NCBI RefSeq assembly: GCF_048128805.1
Contig: NC_136004.1
Span: 25,072,333 to 25,136,332 of the forward strand
Source of the DNA: Centroberyx gerrardi
Lineage: Eukaryota > Chordata > Actinopteri > Beryciformes > Berycidae
DNA length: 64,000 nucleotides
Direction of reading: 5' to 3'
Below, in pieces: positions 25,575 through 39,200 of this stretch; within the stretch, counting starts at the first letter, position 1, and each line of letters opens with the position of its first letter. The notes below the pieces were generated by a model. The model worked only from the letters and a program-made list of their open reading frames with translations, had not been told where the DNA came from and did no database searches. A program made the translations under genes and the position numbers.

Positions 25575-28500
25575 GTTAAATCCACAAGGCTCGTGTCCAG
25601 CAGTGGGTGCAGACTGACCCCAGACCATCAACACGACTGGGCGCAGCTCTGTGATGGCAAAGTTGTTTCCTCCGCACCAAAATCAATTAAACAAAAAACA
25701 AAACAAAAAAACAAAACAAAAACAAAAAAACAAAAACCAGGAAAAGGGAGGAGGGAGAAAAAAAATGGTGCTTGAGAAAAAGACCCTGTAAAGAGAAAAT
25801 AAAGAAAATTAGGCTATTTGACTGTGTGGAGAAGAGTTGAACTCGATTTAGGTTTCATCAAAATCTCTTTTACTGTGCACTCAAGTATTACTGATGACAT
25901 CACAGGATACATATTCGGGCCCGACTAATAAATTGGTGTGATGATATTATCAGTCAATATTACCCTTTCATAAATACAGTATATATTTATTTCAGCACAA
26001 TGACTTAATTATTGTAAAGGTTTTCACATTTACTGTACACTAGAAATTGAAGAAGAAAGAACAATTCTCAACAAAATCCCAGAATGTGCGTTTGTGTTTA
26101 AGAATTCTGATCAAGATTTTGATCTAGAGGGGGTAATAATGATGAATTAAGTAACAGCAACACCACAAAATAAACCATGATTGGCAGATGTATCACACAT
26201 TTTTAACTTTCTTTCCCAATTAGTGGTACAGGACACGAGTTAGGCTAGTTTAGGCAAATGTACCATTTGCTCACTTATTTCTGGCCCAAATTCCAATGTG
26301 GGTGGCATGGCAGCAATACACGAATATTCATTTAGAGTCAACTAATAAATGGCAAGTACAGATATGCCTTTAAGGCATGCTGTCATCACAGAATGACTTT
26401 GTTTTTGGTGCTCGGTCAATGGAAGCATTTTGTTTCTGTTATGACAACAAGCCTCTCAGCACTGACCACGTTGCAGTCAGACCTAAAAATACCCTGTCAA
26501 AGGCCAGTTGATACGCAGTCTCCATATTTATGTTACTGCCATCATAAACTTCTGAATAGCTCTCATCAATCCTATAATCTTGATCACAATACAAATATTA
26601 CCACAGCCATAATCGTATCGTAATCTTAATCTATTACTCTAGGCTATAAAATGAAGTAGCCAGTTCTGGACGGCGGCCTCTTCTAAAATGAGATTACTGC
26701 AGGAGTGCGACCACCACCACCAGATTATCCTGTTTGCCAGATTAACAGAGACTGATTAGCCGAATGCACATGTCGTCTCCCTGTTGTTAATAGGCTGACA
26801 ATATGACTGAGTGACCGTGGCGTAATATTGCAATGTCTTTGTCTTAGGTCAGTGTCCAAAAATGCTCAAAGTTTACGACACTCAAGGAGTCTACTGCCTT
26901 CAATCAAATTCTATAAGAGCAAAAATTATAAATGTTGTGATGAGCCTTCAATTTCAGACCAATCTGCAGACAGATCTATAGCATCTGTAGCACATTTCAG
27001 TTGAGAGTTCCAACACAGCAGCAGGAACTCTGTAGAACAGGTGCATAGGAAGGCTAGGACACCACGTCCGATGCCAGATCGAGTTTCCACCTTACCACTG
27101 GAGGTTGACCACACACAATCTACAGCATGTAGCCTAGTTACTATGAGGGGACTGGAAAGTGTATATATACCAACATGAAAACCGTGTTATAACCTCATAG
27201 GGTGCACTAAGCATCTGATAAACAAAGTAATAAATAGTTCATGTAAGGTTGAAATCAATGGTGTGAATACTTCTTGAATGTCCTAAGAGGTGGCTTGATA
27301 AGCAATCAAGAGGACAAGCTTCTGAAAATCCTTAAAGTTTCCTTTAAGGTGAGGTAATATCAGCAATAACAAGGCCTATATATTAGCATATCATCCAACC
27401 TACCACGTCACGACTTCAGAGTGCTTTTTCTTGAGGTAGAGTTTAATTAGCTCTGACCAAGACAGTCAAGAAGCTTGACTCAACACAGGACAGAAATATA
27501 ACATGGAACTCGTTCAACAGCATCACAGAAACATACTTTCCATTCCTAAGAGGACCTGAGAGCCAGGTTAACCAAAACAACCAAGAACGCAGCCTCTCAT
27601 GTCTCACACACCCTCGAAGATATTTCTCAGCAGAGAATGAAGGGTGGTCATCGGCAGGCACTGACCTAGTTTGCATCCAGTGTTCCAGTTTTCTCCCGCT
27701 GTGCCTTTGAATGATACTGATGGGTGCCCTCGGGTCAAGAGGATCCTACAAGCTCAAGCCCTCTAAAGAAAGCATTCAAATCATTGATGCCTTCATGGTA
27801 GAAAATAAAGCCATAATAGAAAGAGAGGTTATGTGTGACCTAATAAATCTTTAAAATTAAAACTTCTATAAAAAACAACAACTGAAGCCTCAAAAATGAA
27901 ACGGCTTTCTTCAAAATCTTGTCCGACTGACCCCATATGGCTATGTTAAATCCCAGCAAATATTTCTACAAATCATACGCATTATTTGGGCCATTGTTTT
28001 TTAGGCCTACTCTAAGAATAACTTGAAGCACCGGAAAGACGTATTTTCAAAACCACCAAGTCTTACTACAAATGTCTCATGGGAATGCACAAGAGAACAT
28101 TTCAGCTCCGATTGGTGAGCTGGTGTAGTCAGTTGAAAATGATCCACTTACACTGGAGACATTTCCCACAGCAGTCACAGTAATCTTTTGCTGCTGACTC
28201 TCACTCTAATCTGTAACTAGGAAGAAGGCCAAATACCAATGTCCTGTCAATGTTTTGCACAGGTTTGGGGAAATTAATTCACTGTTGTATTACAAACCCA
28301 AACGCTCACACTATGCTTAACGAGGCTAAATTTATTCAGTACTAGGCTATACCAAATCCCTTGTAGTCTGGCTTTATTTTTTTTCTGATCTAAAAAACCA
28401 AATTGACTTTCACCAAAACGGGAAGAGGGCATGTCCTGTAAAACAGGATTGAGATTTAGCCTACTTCTCAAATCACACAGAAATAATCAACTTCCATGTG

Positions 28501-30331
28501 CAGTGACTAATGACAGAAGTTTATGCGCCCAGTATCTGTCTAAGCCATGCACAAGCAAAGTATGGACACACCTTGTAAAGATTTTCACTGCCCTCCATCA
28601 GAGGCATAAAAGCATGCTGGACAAACTCACCATACAGAATCAAAGAAAATCAATCTGCATATGAATGCCTACAGAAACACATATTTGAGTCAGCTGATTG
28701 AAGAACAGAAGACAGTGCTTAGACACGCCATATTTTAGTACAAGGCACATCTTGCTGACAAACGTAGTGCAAAACCACTTATGATACAGACGTAAGCTAA
28801 ATTTACTTGCAACAGCCTACTCTACAACTTTAATTCACCATCCATTTCATAACTCCAAGTATTTGTTACCTGATGGGGATTGCATCACTGTTCACACAAG
28901 CCAGTAGGCTTCAGTGTGTCTTTTCTGACTCAACTCACACACACAGTCTTGCTTTTGTCATCAGTAGTTAGCACAAGGCCAAAGCATGCTGTGGTCTTCC
29001 TTTTAGAGGAAACATCTGCTGGGGTGATATTGTAGCCCACTGCTAACAGAGGAAGATGTATAAAAGCACTAAAATGGCATTAGCAAGGCAGAAAGACAGA
29101 GGCAGGATCCTGCATCCTCTGTGTCTGTGAATACAGATTCACCTATCTTTAAATTAACAAGCCTCCAGTTCTACACGTGGACATTTTATCTAGATTAAAG
29201 CCATCAGTACAGTTCCACATTGCATGGCCCAACCAGACTCTTTGACTCTTTACAGCTGGGGGGGAGGTCTGGCTTGCTAGGCCAAGTTCCACAGTCCAGC
29301 CACAAATGAGACCTGAAATTGTAAAATATACACCAGGATAATGAAAACCACGTTTAGGCCTTGGTCAAAGGGCGTTTCTGCTTTATAAAGTCGCAAACCA
29401 CCTTAAAAAGTTGTCATGCCATATCAGGCCAAACAAGCTCAACTGCTTTCTCTTTAGAACAGAAAAAATGTGAGTAGATGTAATTTAAGACCAATCATAC
29501 AAATTATCCCAGGTCACACCTTTAAACAGCAAAACGGTTTGATGTAGAGACACTCCAGTGTTGTATAGCACTGGCTGCTTCACTGACATATTCTGTGCAA
29601 CTGGTATTTTTTCTCGACACGGACTAGTAAATTGTCTTGGGGTCTGGTCTTCTGGTCCAGTTAACCAGCCTATCCCGTCGTGCGGGCGGCACTGAGTCCC
29701 GTTAACGGACTAAGAGCAGTCGATGAGGTGGCACATCTGGTTACAGCAGAGTGCAGCCAGAGACAGGAAAACTCCAGCTTCAAGCAATGTTACCTACCTT
29801 ACTGATTTACATTTCTGGTTAGGCAGCGTCATGTTTTATATAATCCACAAGTTTAGACACCACCGGCCTGACTAGAGACTGACTAGGTAGCAAATTCCCC
29901 AAGTCCAAAAGTCTCCGCAATGTCACCTAGGCTCCGGTAGGGCACACTGCCGCTACAAGTTGAGAATCGGCATAACAAATTGTACAGATATATCACCTGT
30001 AAAGATTACGTGCCATACGGTGTGGTTTCAATAGACATCCACTATCAGTAATGTCATCTGTCGTGCTTAAATGAATCCCTGTCTGTGTCATCACGATAAG
30101 AATAGACGTGATTAGTAGCTAACAGCAGCGAGGCCCAGGCAATACGGCGAACCGGTGGTTAGGACCAGGAGAAGGGCTGGCTAGCTAGCTAGCTTAACTA
30201 TCATTAACCTCAAGTAACGTCTACGTTATCTTAACAACTTCCACCTAACGTCTAGTCTCTCCTCCGTTATTGACGGCAAAAGACCAAGCAAGTGCAGTGG
30301 AAATAGATGAGCTCGGCGTGAGCTAATACTG
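25575..30331 (-). other. clip1: clip1 intron 1 (about 4.7 kb), no recognisable gene
   Basis: This AT-rich stretch lies between the start-codon exon and the probable 5' exon. Only short, unsupported open frames occur on both strands. It holds an A-rich low-complexity run at about 25690-25765 and scattered short repeats. I see no RNA gene, conserved protein similarity or complete transposon. Long first introns often hold enhancers, but nothing here identifies one. Confidence 0.5.
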
Positions 30332-30480
30332 ACCTGATATGTTTCTGTACAACCCACGTCTTCTGGAGAAAAATTATACTGCTAGCAAGCTAAGTCAGTG
30401 TATAACCACGACTACTGGGCTCAGACTGAGGGAGGCACAGCCCTGCCGCTGATGAGCTGTCTGTCCAACCGACAGGGACG
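30332..30480 (-). promoter_or_regulatory. clip1: Probable clip1 non-coding first exon and promoter
   Basis: The coding start at 25557 lies only a few nucleotides inside an apparent exon, so a separate 5' exon is expected. On the minus strand a consensus donor, AG then GTCAGT, occurs at about 30331. The surrounding 30.1-30.5 kb has raised CpG content compared with the long intron below it. No TATA box is obvious. Transcription start and exon limits are inferred, not shown. Confidence 0.4.
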
Positions 30481-33276
30481 TCGACGCGAGGTGCGGACCA
30501 AAGATGATTTGTTCAGTAAGATGGAACAGTCCTGCCTTCGTAACGAAGGCAAAACAACTTCCATAACAAAGTTTCCTGTCACTGCAGTTACCAACTAGTT
30601 ACTACATTTCAGTGGACTAAAAAGGAGCATACTCTGTGACCAAACGTGAGTCACAGCAATTTAACACTGTAATGCGCAAAGAATCAGTTATTTGACTGCC
30701 AAACTTTTTGCTTGTACTGGGGAACATTTTGCATCTTGTGAAACTATACTTGATTTATATGCTGGCTACTTTAAATCTAGTTAAAATCATAAATCATTTA
30801 TCAATCAAGTTTTGTCCAAAGTACTGGTAAAGTATAAACTAAAATATATTTTGTATATTATGAGGGAAGTCAAACAGTGTTGATAAGTGAGTAGTCATGA
30901 AACCTTACACACATTTTAAACCCTAAACTAATGTTTGCCAAGTAAGTAGCGCAGGCTGCACTGACTGGTCAACAGCTGGGTCAAAACAGAGGTTTTCTCA
31001 AAAAAGTAGATCGGCGTAGTTAATGACTGTGATATGCTCTAAAAGCTTTTATTCATTATGGATTATGTTAGATTTGGTCACACATTTTCAAGGTCAGTTG
31101 AATCTTGATGGTTCATACTTTCAATTACTATTCTAAAGGTTGTACGTTTCTTCTCATTGATGGTGTAATTTGAAAAGCATGGCTCTCTGCATGCCAAATT
31201 AAGGAGGTCTCGATGGGAGGAGGGAGGAGAGAGGAGAGGAAAACAGAACTGTCCCAGAATGACACCACTGCTCCCTCTCCTCCACCAGGCCAGGAAAAAT
31301 TAGGGCAGATCCTGTGATCCACTTCAGTGTCATAGGCGAGAAGTTAGTTGGTCTACTGAAGTGATGATGGGCAACAACGGCTGATGAGCAGCATCCAGCC
31401 CCTACGGAAGAGGATTAGGGCCACGTGAAAATGAATTTGAACTCTGAGATCAGAAGGAGCCAAGTAAAAATTGTGAGTTTCTTACTTTATTTTCAGAATT
31501 CTGACTTTCGGACTATGACTTTATTCTCAGAAGTCATTACTCTCAGGATGTTTTCGCGTGGCCCTAACTCCAATTTACACATGTCGGTGGAAATATAAAG
31601 TTTTATCTTCAATTTGAGCTTAGTTACATCAACACAACGGCTATTGGGGCTCTTGAAAGTGGCATCAACTTGTTACTTTATCTACTTCCATTATTTTGTC
31701 CTGAACTAAATGGTGTATCTGGGTCTACAGTGACCTGTGGGAATACCACAAAGATCCAACCACCGTCAGTTTTCTGGTGCCATTTCTAAAAGCAGGTACC
31801 GCAGCTGTGGAAGACATTAAGGAGCCAAACACTAGTTAAATAGTTCCACATCAAATAAAAACGGAACATTTCATCATTCATGCTCACTGATCTAGCACAA
31901 CCAAATTTAATCCACAAAAAAATTAAAAGACCTGCTTCACTTTATTGCTTCTCTGTTATTTCAAAATCCATACTAAACTAGATTTCATTGTTTATGTGTA
32001 TGCACTTTAGACGGTTCAGTCAATATTTGAGAACATAAACAACTCTGTCCCAAAGCTAGAAACCAGAGCCCATATATATAATTAACATTAATTTCAATTA
32101 ATAATGAACTGAGTGCCGAGTTTTTAGACTCAAAGTACTTACTAGGGGTTTTACATCAAAATGAGCTTTGTCAGTGATTTCCCAACAGTCGTAAACCTGG
32201 TACTGTGCCAATGTAGACTTACCCTGGGCCTACTGTGTCCGAACGTCTATATCTCTACTTATCAATGTGTATGGAGCAGCTTCAGCATTATCTTGCCGAT
32301 CTTTAAGAGGGTCTTGGCCCCATTGTTTCCAGCTTTCAGAGACTTGTTCATTTTCACAAATCTAGACTGAGCTATCCAAGATGATAGGAATACAATGCAA
32401 CTTCTGTTTTAGAACAGATTTTCCTTTAAGCCCATTTACAAAACTGTCTACTTCCAATATCAGTATATGAAATGCGATATGCAATATGAATCCCTATCAG
32501 CAACAGAGCTGACTGCAGATATGTACAGAAAGGCCAACATGCTCTCTGAAGAACATGCTGCCAGGCTACCCGGCATGTATTTTAAGGTCTGCTGAATAAA
32601 TCTACTTTGTATTTCTGTCAGGTTGTCATGCTGTCAACTCTGACATATTTGGCTGCCTGTGCTGTCAACATACAGTAAAATGGCAAGACATTATACCTCT
32701 GTAATACAAACACACATAAAGAGAGACTGGTAGCAACAAAAACCAGTTGGGTGTACCCTGCAAGATGGGTCTTGTGCATCCATTACCAGCAACCCGTTTC
32801 TACCCCTCAGGTCACCAAACAACAGTACCATTCGCCATGGCTGCCAGATTAAATCAAGCATATTGAACAAAATACAAACAGGTTTACTTGTAATGTTTTT
32901 AGAGCAAGCCCAGCTGGGACAAAAATAGAAAATGCCATATAAACACTAGGATCTGATGATTAAAACAGGCGAAGACCATTTTACAAGATCTTTACAATAA
33001 AAAAAAAAAATCCCCATGAGTAATAACTAGTGCTACAAAAATCTGTGACTGGTCAAAACCTACAAACTTTAGCTGTTGAGGCATCCTTGAATGCCCACTG
33101 CCTCCTTGTTTCTTTACAGATTACATCAAATTCATACACAGCATAGACATTCAGCTCGGTACAAAAAAAAAAAAAAAAAAAGTTAAAAAACGTGAGATGG
33201 ACTGCTCATGAAAATGAAATTCAACTGCCGTATTTATACAGGAATCCCTGGGTTTCAATTCAAGACGTTAAATTTC
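30481..33276. other. Intergenic region between clip1 and zcchc8, with zcchc8 3' UTR
   Basis: The right part should hold the zcchc8 3' UTR, read leftwards from the stop at 33277. The nearest clear reverse-strand AATAAA that I see is at 31941-31946, which would give a 3' UTR of about 1.3 kb. A poly(A) run lies at about 33163-33181 and a 151-bp inverted-repeat element at 31416-31566. No coding sequence is supported. Confidence 0.45.
31416..31566. repeat. 151-bp inverted-repeat element
   Basis: The ends TAGGGCCACGTGAAAA and TTTTCGCGTGGCCCTA are inverted repeats with one mismatch. The ends look hAT-like, but flanking 8-mers do not match. It lies between clip1 and zcchc8, probably downstream of the zcchc8 stop. 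Confidence 0.65.
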
Positions 33277-36200
33277 TTATTTTTTGTTTTTGGCTAGGTT
33301 TCGAGGTGAACTTTTTAGTAAGTCTCTGATCTTAAGGTATGTCCCTGTGGCCTCGGCAACTTCAGTAAATTCTGGTGTATCTTCGAAAGGAACAATGCCG
33401 GCTGCAAACTTGCTCCGATGGGGAACTGCTGCTATCTTCTCGACAGACTGAGGTGAGTTGCCACCGCCAGCTCCTTGAGTAGAGGGTTCTGGATCAGGAC
33501 TCTCAGGGCTGTCCTCTGGTACTTTGATTGGACCAGGACTCTGAGGGATGTCCTCTGGGGCTTTGATTGGTCCAGGACTCTGAGGGCTGTCCTCTGGGGC
33601 TTTGATTGGACCAGGGCTTTGAGGAGTGTCCTCTGGTACTTTCATTGGACCAGGACTATGAGGACTGTCCTCTTGGACTTTGATTGGGCCAGGACTCTGA
33701 GGACTATCCTCTTCAACTTCAGGTCTCCCCTGCTTTTCACTATTCTGACAGATGGTTTCCGCAGATCCCTTTGTGTCCATCACTTCCTCAGCCTCACGGT
33801 CTTCCATTTCTGTTTCCGTGTCAACATGGGCGGGCGTGGACACACTTGGCGAGCTGGGTGCAGGCGTTCCCATGGCAGGTGTCTCGCAGTCGCTGTTGGT
33901 GGCCGTGTCAGCATTTTCAAGAGCTGCCCAGATCAGCCTCTGCTGCTCCTCTAGTTCCTCCAGAGTCAGGACGTCCTCCATCCCCTCCCCGGTCTCCTCG
34001 ACCGCTCCCCAGGTACGCCCCCGCAGGGCTGGAGAGCCATTAGTAGGTGTGGGAGGAGGTGTACCTTTAGGGAGAGGTGGCGGAGTGGGAGTAGCAGGTG
34101 GTGTGCCGTGGGGTAAGGGAGGAGGTGAACTAAAGGAGGGAGAGCCAGGGGGCAGCGGAGGCTGGAACTGGAAGCCACCTGAGCCATGATAATGACCGGG
34201 AGTTCCTTGGTCTGGGGGAAGACACAAATAAAGTCACCTAAAGCTTAAAAAGTGACAGTTTCAAAACAGTAGAGGCAAGTGATTGGAGTATTATTGTGTA
34301 TCCATCTACATTACAGCTACTTTATATATTGAGACATACAATTAGAAGATCAGTGGACATCAAGCTAAAGATAAAGATTATTATTGATCACTGGAAGTCA
34401 ACGGTTTAATGTGAACTCAATCGAGTCATTCAGCTTCCTAGGGTTCACCATCACCAACACCCTTAACTGGGATGAAAATATCTCCTGCTTAACCAGGAGA
34501 GCCCAACAGAGGTTCTTCCTGCAGGAAATGAGGAAGCTCAATTTTCAGAACCAGTCCTGGTCCAATTTTAGTGGTCAGTAATATGCATAAAATACACTAA
34601 TCCACAGCCTTGTTCTCCTCTGCCTCCCACTCCAAGAACAAGCTGCAACATGACGCTGAGTGGGTGAATAACTGTCTGCTGCCCTCCAATGAAGGAGCTG
34701 CATGATAGCAAGGCGAAGAAAAGGGAGGGAGGGTTTGCCTGCTACCCTGCATTTACAGGAAGCCATTTGTTCAAAAAACTTTATTATGGAAGACGATATC
34801 GGTCCACTGAGACCAAGACCACTCTCCAACTCAACAACTTCTAACCAGGAGCTGTCGCCTGTGTACCTGGACTATCTCTGGGCTCCTCCTCACCTCCATG
34901 TGACCATAATCCTATTACTGCACTGTTCAGCCCATCCTACTTAGCACCCAGTGTTGTCTGCACAATCTCACTCCACTCATAACATATGCAGACTGCCATT
35001 GAAAGCGCAGGGATTATGTTGATGCTTAGAACTTACTTTTCAAACAACTAAGTGTAACTATCCAGTTGCTGGTCACTCAAAATCCCTGTTTACAGCTGGA
35101 ACCATACTATGTGCCTTGCTGTCCGAATGCACATGGTGATAGACTGCCGAATGTATAGGTTACAGTCAATGTAGGAAAATGGTAAATGTACAAACTGACT
35201 GATCCATGTGTTCTTTTACCAACTCCATGGTGAAGGTGTGCATCTACTTGTCAATGTGGATGTGAGGCTCTCACAGTCCTCACGCTATGTGCCACCTGCA
35301 CATGCACAGCACAGTGGTTGACCATCCTGTTTGCCCACGAAAGCACTTTTATTGTGCAGGTGAAGGTCTTCCGATGAATAACACAGTCAGATAAGGATAC
35401 CAGCTGTTCACTGTTTGCTGATACAGTAGAGCCTCATTAACAGGTTATTGACTCTATGGTGTTATGGTCGATTCTTTCAAATGATAGGCCCAACTGTGAG
35501 AAGGAAGGATTTTTTTTATACATCTTTACACACATGGATTGCAAGAAGGTGTATGCCTACATGCACCGAAACATGCTTTTTTAATTTTAATTTTAAAAGA
35601 ACCTATTGTAACTCCAGCAGAGTGGCAATCGCTGCACTCTGACCCCCCTGTGGAGGGAGGCAAGTGAAGAGATTTTCCATTGTGAGAACCTTTTTCCATC
35701 CACCTACTGGTTAATGTGCACATTCATCATGTAGTAGGTTAATGTAGGTATTGACCAGTCAGTGTGCATAGTGACCATTTTCCCCACAGACTGTAACCTA
35801 TGGTGTGATAATGTCTTTTATAATCTATTTGCTATTGTATGCCTTGCACTGTCCCCTTTCAGTGAAAGTAGTGTCCTGTTATCCCTGTACCATAGGTGCC
35901 TCTATGCCCTTATGTCACTGTGTTAGTTGATATGTCAAGACAAATTCCTGAACAGTTATTGTACTCTGTGAATAAAGTGATTCTGATGAACAGCTACCTG
36001 AGTCAATATCCATATCTGAGCTCTTGTCAGGACTTGACCTTCTCCTCTTCTTTTGCTGCGGAGTCGAGTCAGATTCATGTCGTCTCTTGTTGCAGGTGGC
36101 ACCAGGCTGTGGGCAGGGTATAATAAATAAAATTAGACACATACCAAGTGGACAAACAATACCCTACATGCTCAAAGACGGTGGTCTCCTGGTTTGAAGT

Positions 36201-39200
36201 CATTGCCCGACTCACAGAGCAAAGAATTCAGAATTGCCGAGTATAGGGTGCGTTGGGGGCTGAAGAAGATGACATCTAACTAGGAGTGTGCCACATTTAA
36301 GGGCTTTGCCCCTTAACAAAAACAAGTATAATAGGAGTATAACTGCTGAACAGGTATGTTCCACCTGTCCACCTGATTTTATAAAGGAGGAAAATTAGTA
36401 CGTTGCAGGTATGATAGATTGTCGGATGGGAAGTTGTTGTGATAGAAAGATAGAAGGGAGTTGTGACCTTAGTGGTGGAGAGAAACGTGCATAGTGTTTT
36501 GGGGGGAGAAACCCAACCACTGAGGGGTTTCTGATAATTACCACAGGAAAATTGTTGGACAAGTAGGCGGCAAAGTTGTGCTTCATGTGGTTGTACTGCA
36601 TTGGAATGGAACCATATTGCATGTATTCCTAGAGGTCAGGAAAAATGAGAAAAAAAAAAGAAAAAGAGTGAGACACTTGGATTAACAGACAGATCTAAAG
36701 TTGGATGTTGGAAACGGCCCCACATTGTCTGCACTACAGAATGCAGCAGCCACTTTTCCCATTGTAAAGATGCCCTGCCACCGAAAGGCACTGAAATATT
36801 TCAGACTTGAAAAATAGTGTATAGTGCTATTATGATCCTGATTCCTGAGTCTCATGACACACAAAATGAGACGGGAAATAATTTTTTGCAAAGAACATGT
36901 TGCAACGCACACGTGGCTCAAGAAGACAAGAATCTCACTGGCTCGAAAAAAGTAGACCCTAAGCCCACTGGCTTTAAGTAAATAGAGCTCCAATTCCGAC
37001 ATCATCAAGGTCTTGTGTCCTGATCAGTGACACATTTTCCATTAAAAAAATAAAAAAAACTTAACAATAAATAAACAACTGGAATATTGTGTCAGGTTTT
37101 TTTCCCCATTTTAGAACAAAAACACAAAAAATACATTTTCCCTTTTTAACACAATCCTAAAAAGTAGACCACTGAACTGAACTGAACAAATCCAGAATAT
37201 TATATGCCCATTTGTTTTGGGGACAAACGAGTATTGCATCCAGTTGTCCATTTTTGCATGTAAGAGAGAACTAGAAAATTAAGACAATGAGCAAAACACT
37301 GGGACTCACAGGACTAGTGAGTCCAACATTTGAAAATATTATGCCCTCTGCTGTAGACTTACATCCTTCGCTTTGTTTGGTGCAGGTACATTGAAGCCTG
37401 GGAAATCTACCAGTTTGGAAACATCATAAGAGACTTTTTGTCCATTGGTATCCTCGGTTATATTTCCATCATTTGAAACTAGAAGAGAGCAAAAACAAAG
37501 ATGCAGCTCAATCCCTATAAATTTCAAATGAATGATTGTTATGTTTGTCAGTAGTTTGTTCCAGGCAGAACTGTGGCACCACAAAGTTCTCATCTTCATT
37601 GAAAACAAACCTGTTCCGTCGTATAGCGTTAAGCCAGAGTTTTCCATCTCTGCATCTTTGAGCCAACCTGGTGGGTAGCCTAGCTGCCTCATGCGGTAAA
37701 TCAGCGGAGGCAGGGTGTTGACACCAACTCCCAATGCTGTCAACAGTTCCTCACTGTTCAAAACCACAACACAGTAAGAAACTTGGGAAAACAGTAACTT
37801 AAATTGTTACACAAGATATTGCAAGTGATTCAATTGTTGTGTGAGCTATTACAAAATAACAATCCTGCCTCATGATTCCAGGCTTATATTTCGCGAACCG
37901 CTCCTCGACTTCGTCAGCATGGTATCGCTGGCCGCTCTGGATGGTCTGGTTGTTGTTCTGAGAAAACTCCTTTCTTCTCTCATTAATTTGGGCCATGTCT
38001 TTTGGCTGGGAAAGCGATCATGTACAAATACAACTCAAGTTCTGACTTTTAAAAAAATGCCATGCCATACTAATGATTCATTATTCTTACCTTGGGACAG
38101 TCTCGCAGCTGATGACCGCTTGCGCCACAGTTGAAACACATAGACTTGGGTCTACAATGAACAGATCAGTGACAGACTGTCATTATTTAGAAATATGCCA
38201 CACAGCTACTTGACAAAGAGAGTCATAGAAATAAGTTGCAAAGTAAATAAAGCTTCATTCATACTCATACCTTTTATCTTTCATTTCTATCTCTTGTCCA
38301 TCTGTGCCAATGACCTGGCTGAAGACCTGCTGATAGCTTTGCGACAATTCAGGAAGTTATATCTTGTTTGTGTACAACACAGCATCACAATCATTACCTT
38401 GTCTACTTTACTTCTCCTCAATATAATCCCTGCTCAAGTGCTGCCTGTTATTTTAATAAATCTAAAAGAAAAACATGGAGACCTTTACTAGAAGACATTA
38501 TTCCTCTCCCTTGACAAAACCAGTCTGCACTGAGCAAATGACTAAACGGACTACAGTTACCCATACAGACTAAAATGAGGGAATGTCCTGTTTGACCAGG
38601 TGTCAGTTTGGCAATCTTAAAGATACGCTGGAACTTCCCATCCTTCTGTCAGCTGGGGGTTTTCATTCAGCAGAGGCTGTCCAAGTTTATCAACGCTGAA
38701 AGTAGTGAAATATAAGACACTTCCAACCACCTGCGACAGAAAAACAAGAAAAAGTTTTCATGGAATTACCTGAAAAAGTCCTTTTTACATGACCGAGGGT
38801 CACACACAGCAAGCTGGGAAAGTATAAAATTACGGTAATTTTAAAATGTTTGACAGCAAACCACACAGATATACCATAAAATACTCACAGTGAAGGCCTC
38901 TGTCTTTGTTTTTATGCCACTGGAAGACTTCACCTGCTGATCTTCCTCCATAACAACAGCTGAATTCTACAAAAAGCACAGAAAAGTATTCAGCTATATC
39001 ATAATTTTACTGACATCTCATAATAAATAATATTCTGGATGAATACCTGAGGTTTCATTTGGAAGGAGGAATTGTTCTTTTGATTTCCCTGGTGCTTCTG
39101 AATCACACTGCAGATACAATCTTCAATTTCTTGACGACACTGCCTGGTGGGAAGTATTTATTATTACAATATTTGCAATAGTAATCTCCTACGCAGATCA

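Noticed and set aside
33475-34189. Plus-strand open frames of 119-159 codons opposite the last zcchc8 exon
   Set aside because: They are antisense shadows of the repeated, GC-rich zcchc8 coding exon; no splice sites or homology support them.
34384-34581. Short open frame that could be a small gene
   Set aside because: Its sequence resembles the C-terminal part of LINE reverse transcriptase and is broken, so it was called a retroposon fragment.
38195-38491. Plus-strand 98-codon open frame
   Set aside because: It overlaps zcchc8 exon 7 on the other strand and intron sequence; no homology recognised.
38590-38626. Apparent frame break in zcchc8 after WEVPA
   Set aside because: It is the exon 6 end: a donor at 38626 (GTATCT) joined to the exon at 38336 restores the YQQVFSQV frame.
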